This document shows positions 1 through 9,578 of a DNA stretch of 64,000 nt, one piece after another. Where the stretch lies: positions 4,030,001-4,094,000 of the forward strand of contig NZ_CP102592.1 of assembly GCF_025666195.1 (NCBI RefSeq), written 5' to 3'. The notes beneath the pieces were generated by a model. That model ran no database searches and was not told the DNA's origin. It saw only the letters and a list, made by a program, of their open reading frames with translations. Source of the stretch: Xanthomonas sp. CFBP 8443. GTDB taxonomy: Bacteria; Pseudomonadota; Gammaproteobacteria; Xanthomonadales; Xanthomonadaceae. Numbering within the stretch: the stretch's first letter is position 1; every line of letters begins with the position of its first letter. The translations under genes and the position numbers were made by a program.

Positions 1-610
1 TCTGCAGCTCGGACTTCATCAGGCTCATGCCCAGGCGCTGGGCGATCGGCGCGTAGATCTCCAGCGTCTCGCGGGCGATGCGGCTGCGCGCCTCGGCGCT
101 CTGCGCGCCGAGCGTGCGCATGTTGTGCAGGCGGTCGGCGAGCTTGATCATGATCACGCGCAGGTCGCGCGACATCGCCAGCAGCATCTTGCGGAAGCTT
201 TCGGCCGCCGCTTCCTGGCGGTCGCGGAACTTCAGCTTGTCCAGCTTGGTGACGCCGTCGACCAGTTCGGCGACCGCCTCGCCGAACTCGGCCGCCAGTT
301 CGGCGCGGGTCAGCGGCGTGTCTTCGATGGTGTCGTGCAGGATCGCGGCGATCAGCGCTTCCACGTCCAGGCCGAGTTCGGCCAGCACGCCGGCCACCGC
401 CACCGGATGGGTGATGTACGGCTCGCCCGACTTGCGGGTCTGCCCGGCGTGCGCGGCCGCGCCCACTTCCCACGCGCGCCGCAGCAGCGGGATCTGCTCG
501 GCCGGCAGATAGCTGGCGCTGCGCTCGAGTTGCAGGACGTAGTCGGGGATCGCCTCGCTGGCCGACGACAGCGCGGCAGTGGCGACCTGGGCAGAAGGGC
601 CTGGGTTCAT
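1..610 (-). CDS. spoT: Bifunctional (p)ppGpp synthase/hydrolase SpoT, N-terminal part
   Basis: SpoT makes and degrades the alarmone (p)ppGpp of the stringent response. Only about the first 200 residues are present; the gene continues past the left edge. The reading frame begins MNPGPSAQVATAALSS and contains the metal-dependent HD hydrolase signature ILHDTIEDT, followed by FRKMLLAMSRDLRVIMIKLADRLHNMRT, typical of the RelA/SpoT hydrolase domain. The intact HD motif argues for SpoT rather than a hydrolase-dead RelA. It is the last gene of the gmk-rpoZ-spoT series, 102 bp after rpoZ. The synthetase, TGS and ACT domains lie outside the window. Confidence 0.95.
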   Translation of the reverse strand, partial: MNPGPSAQVATAALSSASEAIPDYVLQLERSASYLPAEQIPLLRRAWEVGAAAHAGQTRKSGEPYITHPVAVAGVLAELGLDVEALIAAILHDTIEDTPLTRAELAAEFGEAVAELVDGVTKLDKLKFRDRQEAAAESFRKMLLAMSRDLRVIMIKLADRLHNMRTLGAQSAEARSRIARETLEIYAPIAQRLGMSLMKSELQ

Positions 611-712
611 GCGCGAAGACTATGCCAGCGGCGCGAGGACGGCAAACCCGCAAAACGGAACAGCCCGCGGATGCGGGCTGTTTCGGCGGCGATCGGAACG
701 CGACGGGCGCGA

Positions 713-1012
713 TCAGTCGTCGTTCTTGGACATGTCCTCGTCGGCGACGACTTCGGCCGCGGCCCACTCCAGCGCTTCGCGCTCGGCGCGCTCGCGCTCG
801 GCCTTCTCGACTTCGTCGATCAGCGCGTTGTCGATCTTGCGCGCGGCGATCTCGCGCAGCGCCAGCACGGTCGGCTTGTCGGCCGATTCGGTGTTGTCGA
901 GCGTGGCCTGCACGCCGTTGGCCAGCTGGCGAGCGCGCTTGGACGCCATCATGACCAGCTCGAAACGGTTGTTAACGACTTCCAGGCAATCTTCTACGGT
1001 GATGCGGGCCAT
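713..1012 (-). CDS. rpoZ: RNA polymerase omega subunit
   Basis: Omega is the small RNA polymerase subunit that helps assemble beta-prime and takes part in ppGpp binding. The 99-residue frame begins [20 protein letters not shown], the canonical omega N-terminus, followed by [13 protein letters not shown] and [18 protein letters not shown] longer in-frame start exists at 1084 but adds 24 residues of unrelated sequence, so the start at 1012 is chosen. The length matches the family and the C-terminal tail is acidic. It lies between gmk and spoT in the usual order. Confidence 0.96.
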   Translation of the reverse strand: MARITVEDCLEVVNNRFELVMMASKRARQLANGVQATLDNTESADKPTVLALREIAARKIDNALIDEVEKAERERAEREALEWAAAEVVADEDMSKNDD

Positions 1013-1124
1013 GCGGGCTCCCGGCGGGCCGGCGACGGCCGCGCGCTCGAATGAGGGAAAGGGCGGCGATTGTAGGCCGCGCACCGGCCGAAATCAACCG
1101 GCCGTTATTCAGTTTCCTTTGGAA

Positions 1125-1751
1125 TCAGCCAGTTGGCTGATCCTGCAGCAGCGCCGCGATCAGGTCGGCGTGGCGCTGCTGCTGCGGCAGCCGGCGCAGG
1201 CGGCTGGCGACGAAGATCGCGCACATCTCGTCCACCGCGGTGTCGAAATCCTCGTTGACGATCACGTAATCGAAGTCGGCGTAGTGCGACATCTCCTCGC
1301 GCGCCGCGGCCAGCCGCTGCGCGATCACCGCCTCGCTGTCCTGGCCGCGCTTGCGCATACGCTGCTCCAGCGCCGCCCGCGACGGCGGCAGGATGAACAC
1401 GCTGACCGCGTCGGGCACCTTGGCCCGCACCTGGCGCGCGCCCTGCCAGTCGATCTCCAGCAGCACATCGTGGCCGGCGGCCAATTGCGGCTCCACCGAT
1501 TGCCGCGCGGTGCCCTTCCAGTCGCCGTGGACGCGGGCGTACTCGAAGAAGTCGCCGGCATCGATCATGCCCTGGAACGCGTCGGCGGACACGAAGTGGT
1601 AGTGCTCGGCGTGGCGCTCGCCCGGCCGCGGCGCGCGCGAGGTGAACGAGATCGACAGCGCGATCTGCGGATCGCGCGCCAACGTGGCGTTGACGATGCT
1701 GCTCTTGCCGGCGCCGGAAGGCGCCGCGACGATGTAGAGAGTGCCACGCAT
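1125..1751 (-). CDS. gmk: Guanylate kinase
   Basis: Guanylate kinase phosphorylates GMP to GDP with ATP in the cytoplasm. The 208-residue protein begins MRGTLYIVAAPSGAGKSSIV with a complete P-loop (GxxGxGKS type, here PSGAGKSS). It then has the GMP-binding segment ISFTSRAPRPGERHAEHYHF and the lid region EYARVHGDWKGT. Length and motifs are normal. It heads gmk-rpoZ-spoT. Upstream, instead of yicC, lies the heme-uptake locus transcribed the other way. Confidence 0.97.
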   Translation of the reverse strand: MRGTLYIVAAPSGAGKSSIVNATLARDPQIALSISFTSRAPRPGERHAEHYHFVSADAFQGMIDAGDFFEYARVHGDWKGTARQSVEPQLAAGHDVLLEIDWQGARQVRAKVPDAVSVFILPPSRAALEQRMRKRGQDSEAVIAQRLAAAREEMSHYADFDYVIVNEDFDTAVDEMCAIFVASRLRRLPQQQRHADLIAALLQDQPTG

Positions 1752-1973
1752 CGCTCAGGTCTCGGTCGATGGAGTCGGGCGGCGCACGATACCAGCCCCA
1801 GCCGCCACCGCAAGCGACACGGCGAGGCCGGCGCGCCCGCGCATCGGCGCCTACCGCCTCCGAAGAACCGAAGCGACTGATCCCTATCGCTATTCGCCGA
1901 CGAACACGCGCGCCGCGTCCTCCAGGCCGCGGCGGACAGAAGCGCTGCACGAGATTGCGCGGCGCCGTCGCAA
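1752..1973. other. Divergent intergenic region, gmk/heme locus
   Basis: No gene is seen here. This 222 bp stretch separates the divergent gmk start and the promoter of the sigma-factor gene. It would have to hold the gmk promoter, which I could not pick out with confidence. Confidence 0.5.
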
Positions 1974-2002
1974 TTGAGAATAACTCTCATCTGAACCATA
2001 AT
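1974..2002 (+). promoter_or_regulatory. Sigma70-type promoter of the ECF sigma gene
   Basis: TTGAGA (1974-1979) and CATAAT (1997-2002) are separated by exactly 17 bp, one or two mismatches from the TTGACA/TATAAT consensus. Transcription would begin near 2009. This matters for the gene start: an in-frame ATG at 2001 lies inside the -10 hexamer and cannot be on the transcript, so translation must begin at the next ATG, 2034. Confidence 0.72.
1975..1989. promoter_or_regulatory. Fur box
   Basis: TGAGAAT-A-ACTCTCA is a 7-1-7 inverted repeat with a single mismatch in the right arm (ACTCTCA for ATTCTCA). It fits the short Fur-box model TGATAATNATTATCA in its GAGAAT form. It overlaps the -35 hexamer and spacer of the promoter, so Fur-Fe(II) binding would block RNA polymerase. 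It is the only convincing Fur site found in the locus. Confidence 0.75.
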
Positions 2003-2033
2003 GGCGCTCTTACCGCAGGTCTGGACGCACGCC

Positions 2034-2573
2034 ATGTCGGTTCCGTCGCCTCCGGCCGACGCCGCCCCGCTGGCGGCCGAGCTGGAAAACAGCTACGAGG
2101 AGCTGCGCCGATACGCCTCGCGCAAGTACGCCTCTGCCGCAGACGACCTGCTGCACGATGCGTGGCTCCGCCTGGCCTCGCGCGCCGACTCCGGCGCCGG
2201 GACCGCCGCGGTGCGCGACCCGGTCACCTACCTGCGCCGGATCGTCGACAACCTCGCGATCGACCGGCACCGGCTGGCGGCGTCCCGCAACCGCTTCCTC
2301 TCTTCTGCGGAAAAACACGAAGACATTGCCAGCCCTGCACCGTCGCCCTACCAGGTGGCGCTGAGCGAGCAGGAGTACGCGGTCCTGCAACAGGCGGTAC
2401 GCGACCTGCCGGCGCAGGCGCGGCGGGTGTTCATCCTGTTCCGCGGCCGCGGCCTGAGCATGGCGCAGATCGCCGCGCAATTGGGCATCTCGCCGCGCAC
2501 CGTGGAAAAGCACATCGCCGTCGCCGTCGCCCATTGCCGGCGGCGGCTGCGCGACGCGGGCCGGGACGTGTGA
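2034..2573 (+). CDS. ECF sigma factor, FecI family
   Basis: A 179-residue extracytoplasmic-function sigma factor. Region 2 is visible as YEELRRYASRKY...DDLLHDAWLRL...RDPVTYLRRIVDNLAIDRHR (about residues 20-85). Region 4, with its helix-turn-helix, is LPAQARRVFILFRGRGLSMAQIAAQLGISPRTVEKHI (about 125-170). FecI-type factors are switched on by a cognate FecR when an outer-membrane receptor binds its ligand. Here fecR follows after 116 bp and the receptor after that, the classic FecI-FecR-FecA order. A Fur box overlaps its promoter. The start at 2034 is chosen because the earlier ATG (2001) sits in the -10 element. Confidence 0.9.
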   Translation: MSVPSPPADAAPLAAELENSYEELRRYASRKYASAADDLLHDAWLRLASRADSGAGTAAVRDPVTYLRRIVDNLAIDRHRLAASRNRFLSSAEKHEDIASPAPSPYQVALSEQEYAVLQQAVRDLPAQARRVFILFRGRGLSMAQIAAQLGISPRTVEKHIAVAVAHCRRRLRDAGRDV

Positions 2574-2599
2574 GCGTGGGCGACTAAGGGATCGGTCGC

Positions 2600-2610
2600 G
2601 CTGGACCCGT
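2600..2610 (+). promoter_or_regulatory. 11-bp element shared with the receptor leader
   Basis: GCTGGACCCGT occurs here, 80 bp before fecR, and again at 3847-3857, 68 bp before the receptor gene. The position ahead of the two genes expected to be controlled by the ECF sigma factor suggests part of its promoter, but a matching -10 element at constant spacing was not seen. Confidence 0.35.
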
Positions 2611-2689
2611 CAGCATTTCTATAGCCCGTTCCATAGCCCCGTTCCGCTCGCCGCTGGCGGCCACCCATTCCTTAACGGATAGGCAGACG

Positions 2690-3778
<1,089 letters not shown>

Positions 3779-3846
3779 TGAACAAAACATAAACAAAACC
3801 GTCGGTACCGCACACAGACGGCAAACGGACTGGGTAGTAGGACCCG

Positions 3847-3857
3847 GCTGGACCCGT
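3847..3857 (+). promoter_or_regulatory. Second copy of the shared 11-bp element
   Basis: An exact copy of the GCTGGACCCGT found at 2600-2610, in the leader of the TonB-dependent receptor. It is preceded by a partial duplicate (GGACCCG at 3840-3846). Confidence 0.35.
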
Positions 3858-3924
3858 GTTACCAGGAAGAACGGAATGATTTTCGTTCGCATCACACACC
3901 CTCTTCTTCCCGATATCCGATTCC

Positions 3925-6900
3925 ATGCCCCTCGCCACCACCGCCGTCCGCAGGCGCCGCTTCTCTGCCTGCCGCACCCTGCTCTCCAGCACCATCGCGC
4001 TGGCGCTGCTCCCCCTCGCCACGTCGACCTACGCGCAGTCGCCGGCCGCCGCGACCGGCACGCCGCCGGCGCGCTACGCCATCGATCTGGAGGCGCAGCC
4101 GCTGCCCGATGCGCTGGTGAAGCTGTCCGCGCAAACCGGATTGCAGGTGCTGTACAGCCGACAGGAGCCCTACCGCCTGGTCACTCCCGCGGTGCAGGGC
4201 GACTACAGCGCCGAGCAGGCCCTGCAGCGCCTGCTGCAGGGCAGCGGCCTGGTGCCGCGGCGGACCGGCGCCAACGCGGTCACGCTGGACGTCCTTGCCA
4301 ATCCTCCCGCGCCGGGCGGACGCGACGCGGCGATCGTCACCGACACCTTGAACGTGGCCGGCGCCGCGCGCGGCGATGCCACCGGCAGCGCGCGCGACGT
4401 CCAGGGCTACGACGACATCTACGACCTGGACCTGTCGACTTCGTACATCGGCCGCACCGAGGTCGAACGCTACAAGGGCGCCACCCCGTCGGACCTGCTC
4501 AACGGCGTCGCCGGCGTGTTCAGCGGCGACGCCCGCAACAGTGGCGCGCTGGACCTCAACATCCGCGGCATCCAGGGTCCAGGGCGCGTGCCGGTGACCA
4601 TCGACGGCACCGAGCAGGCGTTGACGGTCTGGCGCGGCTACAACGGCGCCAGCAACCGCAACTACATCGACCCGTTCCTGATCGGCGGCATCCGGATCCT
4701 CAAGGGCCCCTCGCTGACCCGCAACGTCGCCACCGGCATCGGCGGCGCGATGGTCGTCGATACCCTGGACGTGGACGACGTCGTCGAGCAAGGCCAGCGC
4801 TTCGGCGGCGAATTCAAGCTCGAGGGCAGCAGCAACGCGACCTCGCCGCGGCTGCCGACCCTGCACACCGGCGAGGACTACCGCACGGTCGAGGGCTTCC
4901 CCCAGGCCACGCCCAACATCCCCTACACCGATCGCACCCTGCTGGTGACGCCGCGCAGCGGCGGCGGGGGCTACAACGTCCTCGACGGCGACGATTACGC
5001 GTACCGGCTCGCACTGGGCTGGCGGCCCGCGGAGAACCTCGACCTGCTGGCCGCCTATGCCTATCGCGAACGCGGCAACTACTACGCCGGCAAGCGCGGC
5101 GCCGGCTACTACAGCAAAGCGACAGGCTCCTCCGCCGACGACTACATCCTGTCGATGGCCAACTACTGGCTGCCCGGCAACGAGGTGACCAACACGTCGA
5201 GCCAGATGGAATCCTGGCTGTTCAAGGCCACCTGGCGCCCCAGCGACGAACAGGCGCTGCAGGTGGGCTACCGCGACAGCCTCTCGCACTACGGCGAGGT
5301 GATGCCCTCGCGGATCATCGCCTCGCAGGACCGCGCCGCCATCCAATGGCCGACCAGCCGGGTCGATGCGAAGGCGTGGAACCTGGAATATCAGTGGCAG
5401 CCGGCGGACAGCCGCTGGATCGACCTGTACGCCAACCTGTGGCGCACCGAGACGGTCAGCGACACCTACACCGCCGGCGGCTTTCCGAACTACGCGCAAG
5501 GCGTCGACGCCCCGCTGCTGAAGAACACCGCGCTGGCCAATGCGCGCAACGCGCGCAACGGCATCACCCTGAGCAACAGGATTCGCCTCGCCGATCGCCT
5601 CGACCTGACCCTGGGCGGCAACTTCCAGCATGAGACGCTGCGCTCGGACGATGCCTATTTCGGCGTCAGCGATGGCTGGCGCATGTATCCGCGCGCAGGC
5701 CGGCGCGAGGAATGGCAGGCCAATTTCAATTTCGAATGGCGGCCGCTCGACTTCCTGACCCTGAGCGCCGGTGCGCGCTACGCCTCGTATTGGGCCTTCG
5801 ACGATTTCCTGGACGCGCACGCCGGCCAGATCAGGCAGTCCGTGGTCACCGGCTACGAGATCGGCTACCGCACGACCGAGACCTACACACAGCAGCAGCG
5901 CGAGGCGCTGATCGCCGACCAGCTCGCCGGCAACCTGGAACTGCTGGAACTGGAGATCATCACCCAGCAGGAGTACGACGAGATCGCCGCCGCGCTGCTG
6001 CAGAACGTCCCCAGCAGCTACGAGGTGCAGCACCGGGTGCCGTGGCAGCCGGACGCCAACGGCGACTACACCAAGGCCGGCAACGCCTGCCTCAACGGGT
6101 CACTGGACGGCCTGGCCGGCACGGCCGGGCAGACCTGCCTCGCCAGTGCCGTGACCCAGACCCTCGACGCCACCGCGCGCAAGCGCAAGGACCATGGCTG
6201 GGTGCCGTTCTTCTCGGCCACGGTGAACTTCGGCGACTACAGCCGCGTCTATTTCCGCTACGGCGAAACCCTGCGCTTCCCCAGCATGTTCGAAAGCACG
6301 GTGGCGTTCTCCGCTTCGCTCAATCCCTGGGGCGTGCGGCCCGAGCACGCCTACAACTGGGAGCTGGCCTACGTCCACGATCTGAGCCCGCTGCTCGGCG
6401 CCGACACCACCGCCGACGTCAAGCTGGCCTATTACGTCAACAAGACGCGCGACGTGATCGAACGTGATCCCGGCTTCAAGTTCGACAACATCGAAAAGCA
6501 GACCCTCCGCGGCCTCGAGTTCCAGGGCCGCTACGACAACGGACGGCTGTTCACCGACCTGGGCGTCAACTACAGCCTGGAGAACGAGGTCTGCGACGAG
6601 ACCACCGCGGCGCTGCTGTCCAGCACCAACGGCTACGTCATCGGCAGCGGCCAGATCGTGCCGACCTGCGTCGACTACGGATTCGTCGGCGGCTACCTGC
6701 TGACCCAGAGCACGCCGGAGCTGTCGGCGACGTGGTCGCTGGGCGGGCGCCTGCTGCAGCGGCGCCTCGAGCTGGGCAGTCGCGTCACCTACTACAAGCA
6801 GTACCGGAATCCGGACCTGGACTGGTTCCGCGAGAACTCGATCCAGAACCAGGACGGGCGGCTGGTCTACACCTTCAACGTGCCGTTCTCCTGGGGCAGG

Positions 6901-7065
6901 ACGGTGCTGCTGGATGCCTACGCCAGCTACAAGCTGCGCGAGAACCTGGACGTGGAGCTGACCGCCACCAACCTCACCGACCGCTACTACGTCGACCCCG
7001 CCACGCGCTCGACCGTCGCGGCGCCGGGACGGACGCTGAAACTCAGTTTGACCGGGAGGTTCTGA
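3925..7065 (+). CDS. TonB-dependent heme/hemophore receptor with STN signalling domain
   Basis: A 1046-residue outer-membrane receptor. A signal peptide ends near residue 37 (...LATSTYAQ). An STN domain follows (about 50-125: RYAIDLEAQPLPDALVKLSA...), as in FecA, FpvA and HasR, which signal through FecR and an ECF sigma. A TonB-box-like DTLNV lies at 140-144. The plug follows (about 165-310: VERYKGATPSDLLNGVAGVFSG, LNIRGIQGPGRVPVTIDG, GGIRILKGPSLTRN) and then a 22-strand-type barrel ending in aromatic SLTGRF. Position next to a hemophilin-like gene, Slam and heme oxygenase makes heme or heme-hemophore the likely ligand, comparable to HphR of Acinetobacter. The substrate is inferred from context. 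Confidence 0.9.
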   Translation: MPLATTAVRRRRFSACRTLLSSTIALALLPLATSTYAQSPAAATGTPPARYAIDLEAQPLPDALVKLSAQTGLQVLYSRQEPYRLVTPAVQGDYSAEQALQRLLQGSGLVPRRTGANAVTLDVLANPPAPGGRDAAIVTDTLNVAGAARGDATGSARDVQGYDDIYDLDLSTSYIGRTEVERYKGATPSDLLNGVAGVFSGDARNSGALDLNIRGIQGPGRVPVTIDGTEQALTVWRGYNGASNRNYIDPFLIGGIRILKGPSLTRNVATGIGGAMVVDTLDVDDVVEQGQRFGGEFKLEGSSNATSPRLPTLHTGEDYRTVEGFPQATPNIPYTDRTLLVTPRSGGGGYNVLDGDDYAYRLALGWRPAENLDLLAAYAYRERGNYYAGKRGAGYYSKATGSSADDYILSMANYWLPGNEVTNTSSQMESWLFKATWRPSDEQALQVGYRDSLSHYGEVMPSRIIASQDRAAIQWPTSRVDAKAWNLEYQWQPADSRWIDLYANLWRTETVSDTYTAGGFPNYAQGVDAPLLKNTALANARNARNGITLSNRIRLADRLDLTLGGNFQHETLRSDDAYFGVSDGWRMYPRAGRREEWQANFNFEWRPLDFLTLSAGARYASYWAFDDFLDAHAGQIRQSVVTGYEIGYRTTETYTQQQREALIADQLAGNLELLELEIITQQEYDEIAAALLQNVPSSYEVQHRVPWQPDANGDYTKAGNACLNGSLDGLAGTAGQTCLASAVTQTLDATARKRKDHGWVPFFSATVNFGDYSRVYFRYGETLRFPSMFESTVAFSASLNPWGVRPEHAYNWELAYVHDLSPLLGADTTADVKLAYYVNKTRDVIERDPGFKFDNIEKQTLRGLEFQGRYDNGRLFTDLGVNYSLENEVCDETTAALLSSTNGYVIGSGQIVPTCVDYGFVGGYLLTQSTPELSATWSLGGRLLQRRLELGSRVTYYKQYRNPDLDWFRENSIQNQDGRLVYTFNVPFSWGRTVLLDAYASYKLRENLDVELTATNLTDRYYVDPATRSTVAAPGRTLKLSLTGRF

Positions 7066-7148
7066 ACCGCCTGGACGCATCAAGGAGTGTGGCTTGTTCT
7101 GGACACGGACGTTCTCATCGTTCCAACCCAACCATAGGGATACATCTC

Positions 7149-7913
7149 ATGAACACGAAAAACACACGCATCGCCGCCGTTGTCGGCCTGGTCATGGCCG
7201 GCATGCTGGGCAGCGCGCATGCCGCTCCGTTCGTCGGCAAGTCGAGCAACGAGGCCTACGTCAAGGTCGGCGAATCCACGGTCAACGGCGGGCCGCACCA
7301 GGCCGGATTCGCCGGCATCGCGGTGAACTCGACCGGACTGAACAATCCGGTGGATTTCAAGGGGCTGGCCACCTACGGCGGCGTCGGCTCGGTGAAGGTG
7401 CTGAACTTCCCGTACAGCGGCGCGCCGAGCAGCCACGACAGCCTGGGCGTGTTCGCGTTCGCCCAGGTCGGCAGCCAGGACGTGTGGTTCGGCGAGTGGT
7501 ACTCGCGCAAGGACACCACCGACGGGCTGGGCACGCACACCGTGTATTTCATCGGCGACAAGCCCGATAGCAGCGTCCCGACCTCGGGCACCGCCAGCTA
7601 CAGCGTGGTCGGCATCAACAACTACAGCGCCGGCAACCAGCTGACCGGCACCTTCAACGCCAACTTCGGCACCGCGCGGCTGACCGGTTCGATCCAGAAC
7701 GGCGCCGGCTTCGCGGTCAACATCGGCACGGCCACCATCAACAGCAACGCCAGCGTCTCCGGCAGCAACGCCACGGCGCGGCAGTCGGGCACCCTGGTGG
7801 CGTCCAACGGCGCGGTCTCCGGCCAGTTCTACGCCAACCAGACCGCTCTGGCCGGCATCGCCGATTTCGCCGGCGTCGCGTACGACACCGCGTTCGGCGG
7901 CGCCAAGCAGTAA
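7149..7913 (+). CDS. Hemophilin-like Slam-dependent secreted hemophore
   Basis: A 254-residue protein with a Sec signal peptide cut after residue 25 (LGSAHA/APF). The mature protein has no cysteine, so it is not a lipoprotein. An N-terminal ligand domain (about 26-140) contains VWFGEWYSRKD and GTHTVYFIGD. A C-terminal 8-strand barrel (about 145-254) follows, with LTGTFNANFG, ARLTGSIQNG, VSGQFYANQTALAGIADF and a glycine-rich end. This is the fold of TbpB-type and hemophilin Slam substrates (HphA of Acinetobacter, hemophilin of Haemophilus, HrpC of Xenorhabdus). His50, His96 and His130 are candidate heme ligands. The next gene encodes a Slam. The SD-like AGGGA ends 8 nt before ATG 7149. The family call rests on motifs and context. 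Confidence 0.82.
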   Translation: MNTKNTRIAAVVGLVMAGMLGSAHAAPFVGKSSNEAYVKVGESTVNGGPHQAGFAGIAVNSTGLNNPVDFKGLATYGGVGSVKVLNFPYSGAPSSHDSLGVFAFAQVGSQDVWFGEWYSRKDTTDGLGTHTVYFIGDKPDSSVPTSGTASYSVVGINNYSAGNQLTGTFNANFGTARLTGSIQNGAGFAVNIGTATINSNASVSGSNATARQSGTLVASNGAVSGQFYANQTALAGIADFAGVAYDTAFGGAKQ

Positions 7914-8005
7914 CCGCTTCGCCAGTTCGCAGTTTTCAGAATTGCTTCACGCAGGACAAGCCAAGGCCAAGCCAGTCCTGCTTCCCCCCTTTCCACGGCG
8001 CATCG

Positions 8006-9505
8006 ATGCACTTCTTTCTCTCTGCGCGACGATGTTCGCGCTCCATGGCATTGCTGCTGGGATGCGCAGTCATGGCCGTTTGCTTCCACGTCCCGGCGCA
8101 GTCGCAGGACGACACGCGGCGCATGCTGGACCAGCGCACCCAGGGCCAGGCGAGCGAGCGCGAGCGTGCGCTGCTCAAGGACGAACTGGACGCCGAGCGG
8201 CCGACCATCAGCGTCGATGGCAAGTCCTACACGGTCGCGCACACCGCCAACGACGTCGGCCGCGCGCTGTATCTCTCGCTGCAGAACCGGCAGTGGCAGG
8301 CGGTGCAGCATTTCCTGCAGGAATACCTGACCCTGGCCGATCGCGATCCGCTGCTGGTCCACTACGCGCAGGGCGCGGTGGCCCGCAACGGCGGCCATTA
8401 TCGCGAGGCCGAACGCGAGTACCGGGCACTGCTGGCGCTGCGGCCGGACTTCCTGCCGGGCCGGCTGGAACTGGCGCGGGTGCTGTTCGAGGACCAGCAG
8501 GATCGCGAGGCCGAGCAGGCGTTCGCGGCGATCGAGGCCTCCATCGATGCCGGCGATCCCAAGACCGAGGGCGTGCGCAGCAGCGTCGCCAGTTTCCGCC
8601 AGGCGCTGGCCGGGCGCCGCGACTGGAACGGCGCGTTCGCGCTGGGCCCGGCATGGAGCGACAATGTCAACCGCACCTCGGCCAGTTCGGTCTGCCTGCT
8701 GCTGATGGACGGACGCTGCTTCTTCAGCCGCAGCACGCCCGAGGCGATCAGCGCCGCCGGCTACGACTACGACGCCAGCGTCGATCGGCGCCTGCCGCTA
8801 CGCGGGCACCATGGGCTGTATCTGCGCTCGCTGCTGTTCGGCCAGGGTTATCGCGACAACGGCGCCTACAACGAGCTGACCTCGATCAGCCAGGCCGGCT
8901 ACAGCTACCGCAGCGGACGGCACACGCTGGCGCTGGCGCCCACGTTCGAGTACTACGCGCTGGGCAACGACGCGCTGTACGGCGCCTGGGGCGCGCACGC
9001 GGAGTGGAGCTGGACGCTTTCGCCGCGCTCGCTGCTCAAGCTGGAGGGCGACTGGAAGGACATGCGCTATCGCCGCGGCGACTACGCCGGCAGCTACGAC
9101 GGTGTAGTGCGCAGCGCATACGCCACGTATTTCCGCAGTCTCGGCACGCGCTGGACCGTCTTCGCCGGTGCCGACCTGACCGACAGCGCCCTCGCGCAGC
9201 CAGCGGAGTCCTTCCTGCAGAAGGGCGTCCGCCTGGGCGGTTCGCTGCAATGGCCGGACGGCTTCAGCGGCACGCTGTTCGCGTCCTACCGCCGCCGCGA
9301 CTACGGCGCCTACAGTGCGGTGCTCGGTGCGCGGCGCGACGACGCCGAGCAGGGCTACAGCTTTGTCCTGCGCGCGCCGCGCCTGGCCATCGCCGGCTTC
9401 GTGCCGCTGCTGACGCTGCGCCGCAGCCATGTCCGCAGCAACGTCGATTGGCTGTACAGCTACGACAGGAACACGGTCAGCCTGAAACTGGAGCGGACGC
9501 TGTGA
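8006..9505 (+). CDS. Slam family outer-membrane exporter (TPR + DUF560 barrel)
   Basis: A 499-residue surface lipoprotein assembly modulator (Slam)-type protein, expected to move the preceding hemophilin-like protein across the outer membrane. After a signal peptide (MALLLGCAVMAVCFHVPAQS from the second Met) comes a periplasmic TPR domain, about residues 85-200: SLQNRQWQAVQHFLQEYL, GHYREAEREYRALLALRP, LELARVLFEDQQDREAEQAF. A C-terminal beta-barrel of the DUF560 type follows (about 210-499) with alternating aromatic strands and SLKLERTL at the end. Length agrees with Slam1/Slam2 (about 490-520). The start could instead be ATG 8045. It is 92 bp after its likely substrate gene. Confidence 0.88.
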   Translation: MHFFLSARRCSRSMALLLGCAVMAVCFHVPAQSQDDTRRMLDQRTQGQASERERALLKDELDAERPTISVDGKSYTVAHTANDVGRALYLSLQNRQWQAVQHFLQEYLTLADRDPLLVHYAQGAVARNGGHYREAEREYRALLALRPDFLPGRLELARVLFEDQQDREAEQAFAAIEASIDAGDPKTEGVRSSVASFRQALAGRRDWNGAFALGPAWSDNVNRTSASSVCLLLMDGRCFFSRSTPEAISAAGYDYDASVDRRLPLRGHHGLYLRSLLFGQGYRDNGAYNELTSISQAGYSYRSGRHTLALAPTFEYYALGNDALYGAWGAHAEWSWTLSPRSLLKLEGDWKDMRYRRGDYAGSYDGVVRSAYATYFRSLGTRWTVFAGADLTDSALAQPAESFLQKGVRLGGSLQWPDGFSGTLFASYRRRDYGAYSAVLGARRDDAEQGYSFVLRAPRLAIAGFVPLLTLRRSHVRSNVDWLYSYDRNTVSLKLERTL

Positions 9506-9578
9506 CCGGTCTGCCGTTCCGAGCGACGCCCATGCCAGGCGCGCCACCTTTCTTCCCTTTCGCCATCGAGCCTGCGCC

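Noticed and set aside
2001..2033. ATG at 2001 as start of the sigma factor
   Set aside because: It overlaps the predicted -10 hexamer, so it would not be transcribed.
3870..3895. Possible second Fur box in the receptor leader (around GGAATGATTTTCGTTC)
   Set aside because: The two halves do not form an inverted repeat and match the consensus poorly.
3892..6033. A 713-codon open frame on the minus strand
   Set aside because: It lies antisense to the TonB receptor, is Arg/Ala/Val-rich with no family motif, and results from high-GC third positions.
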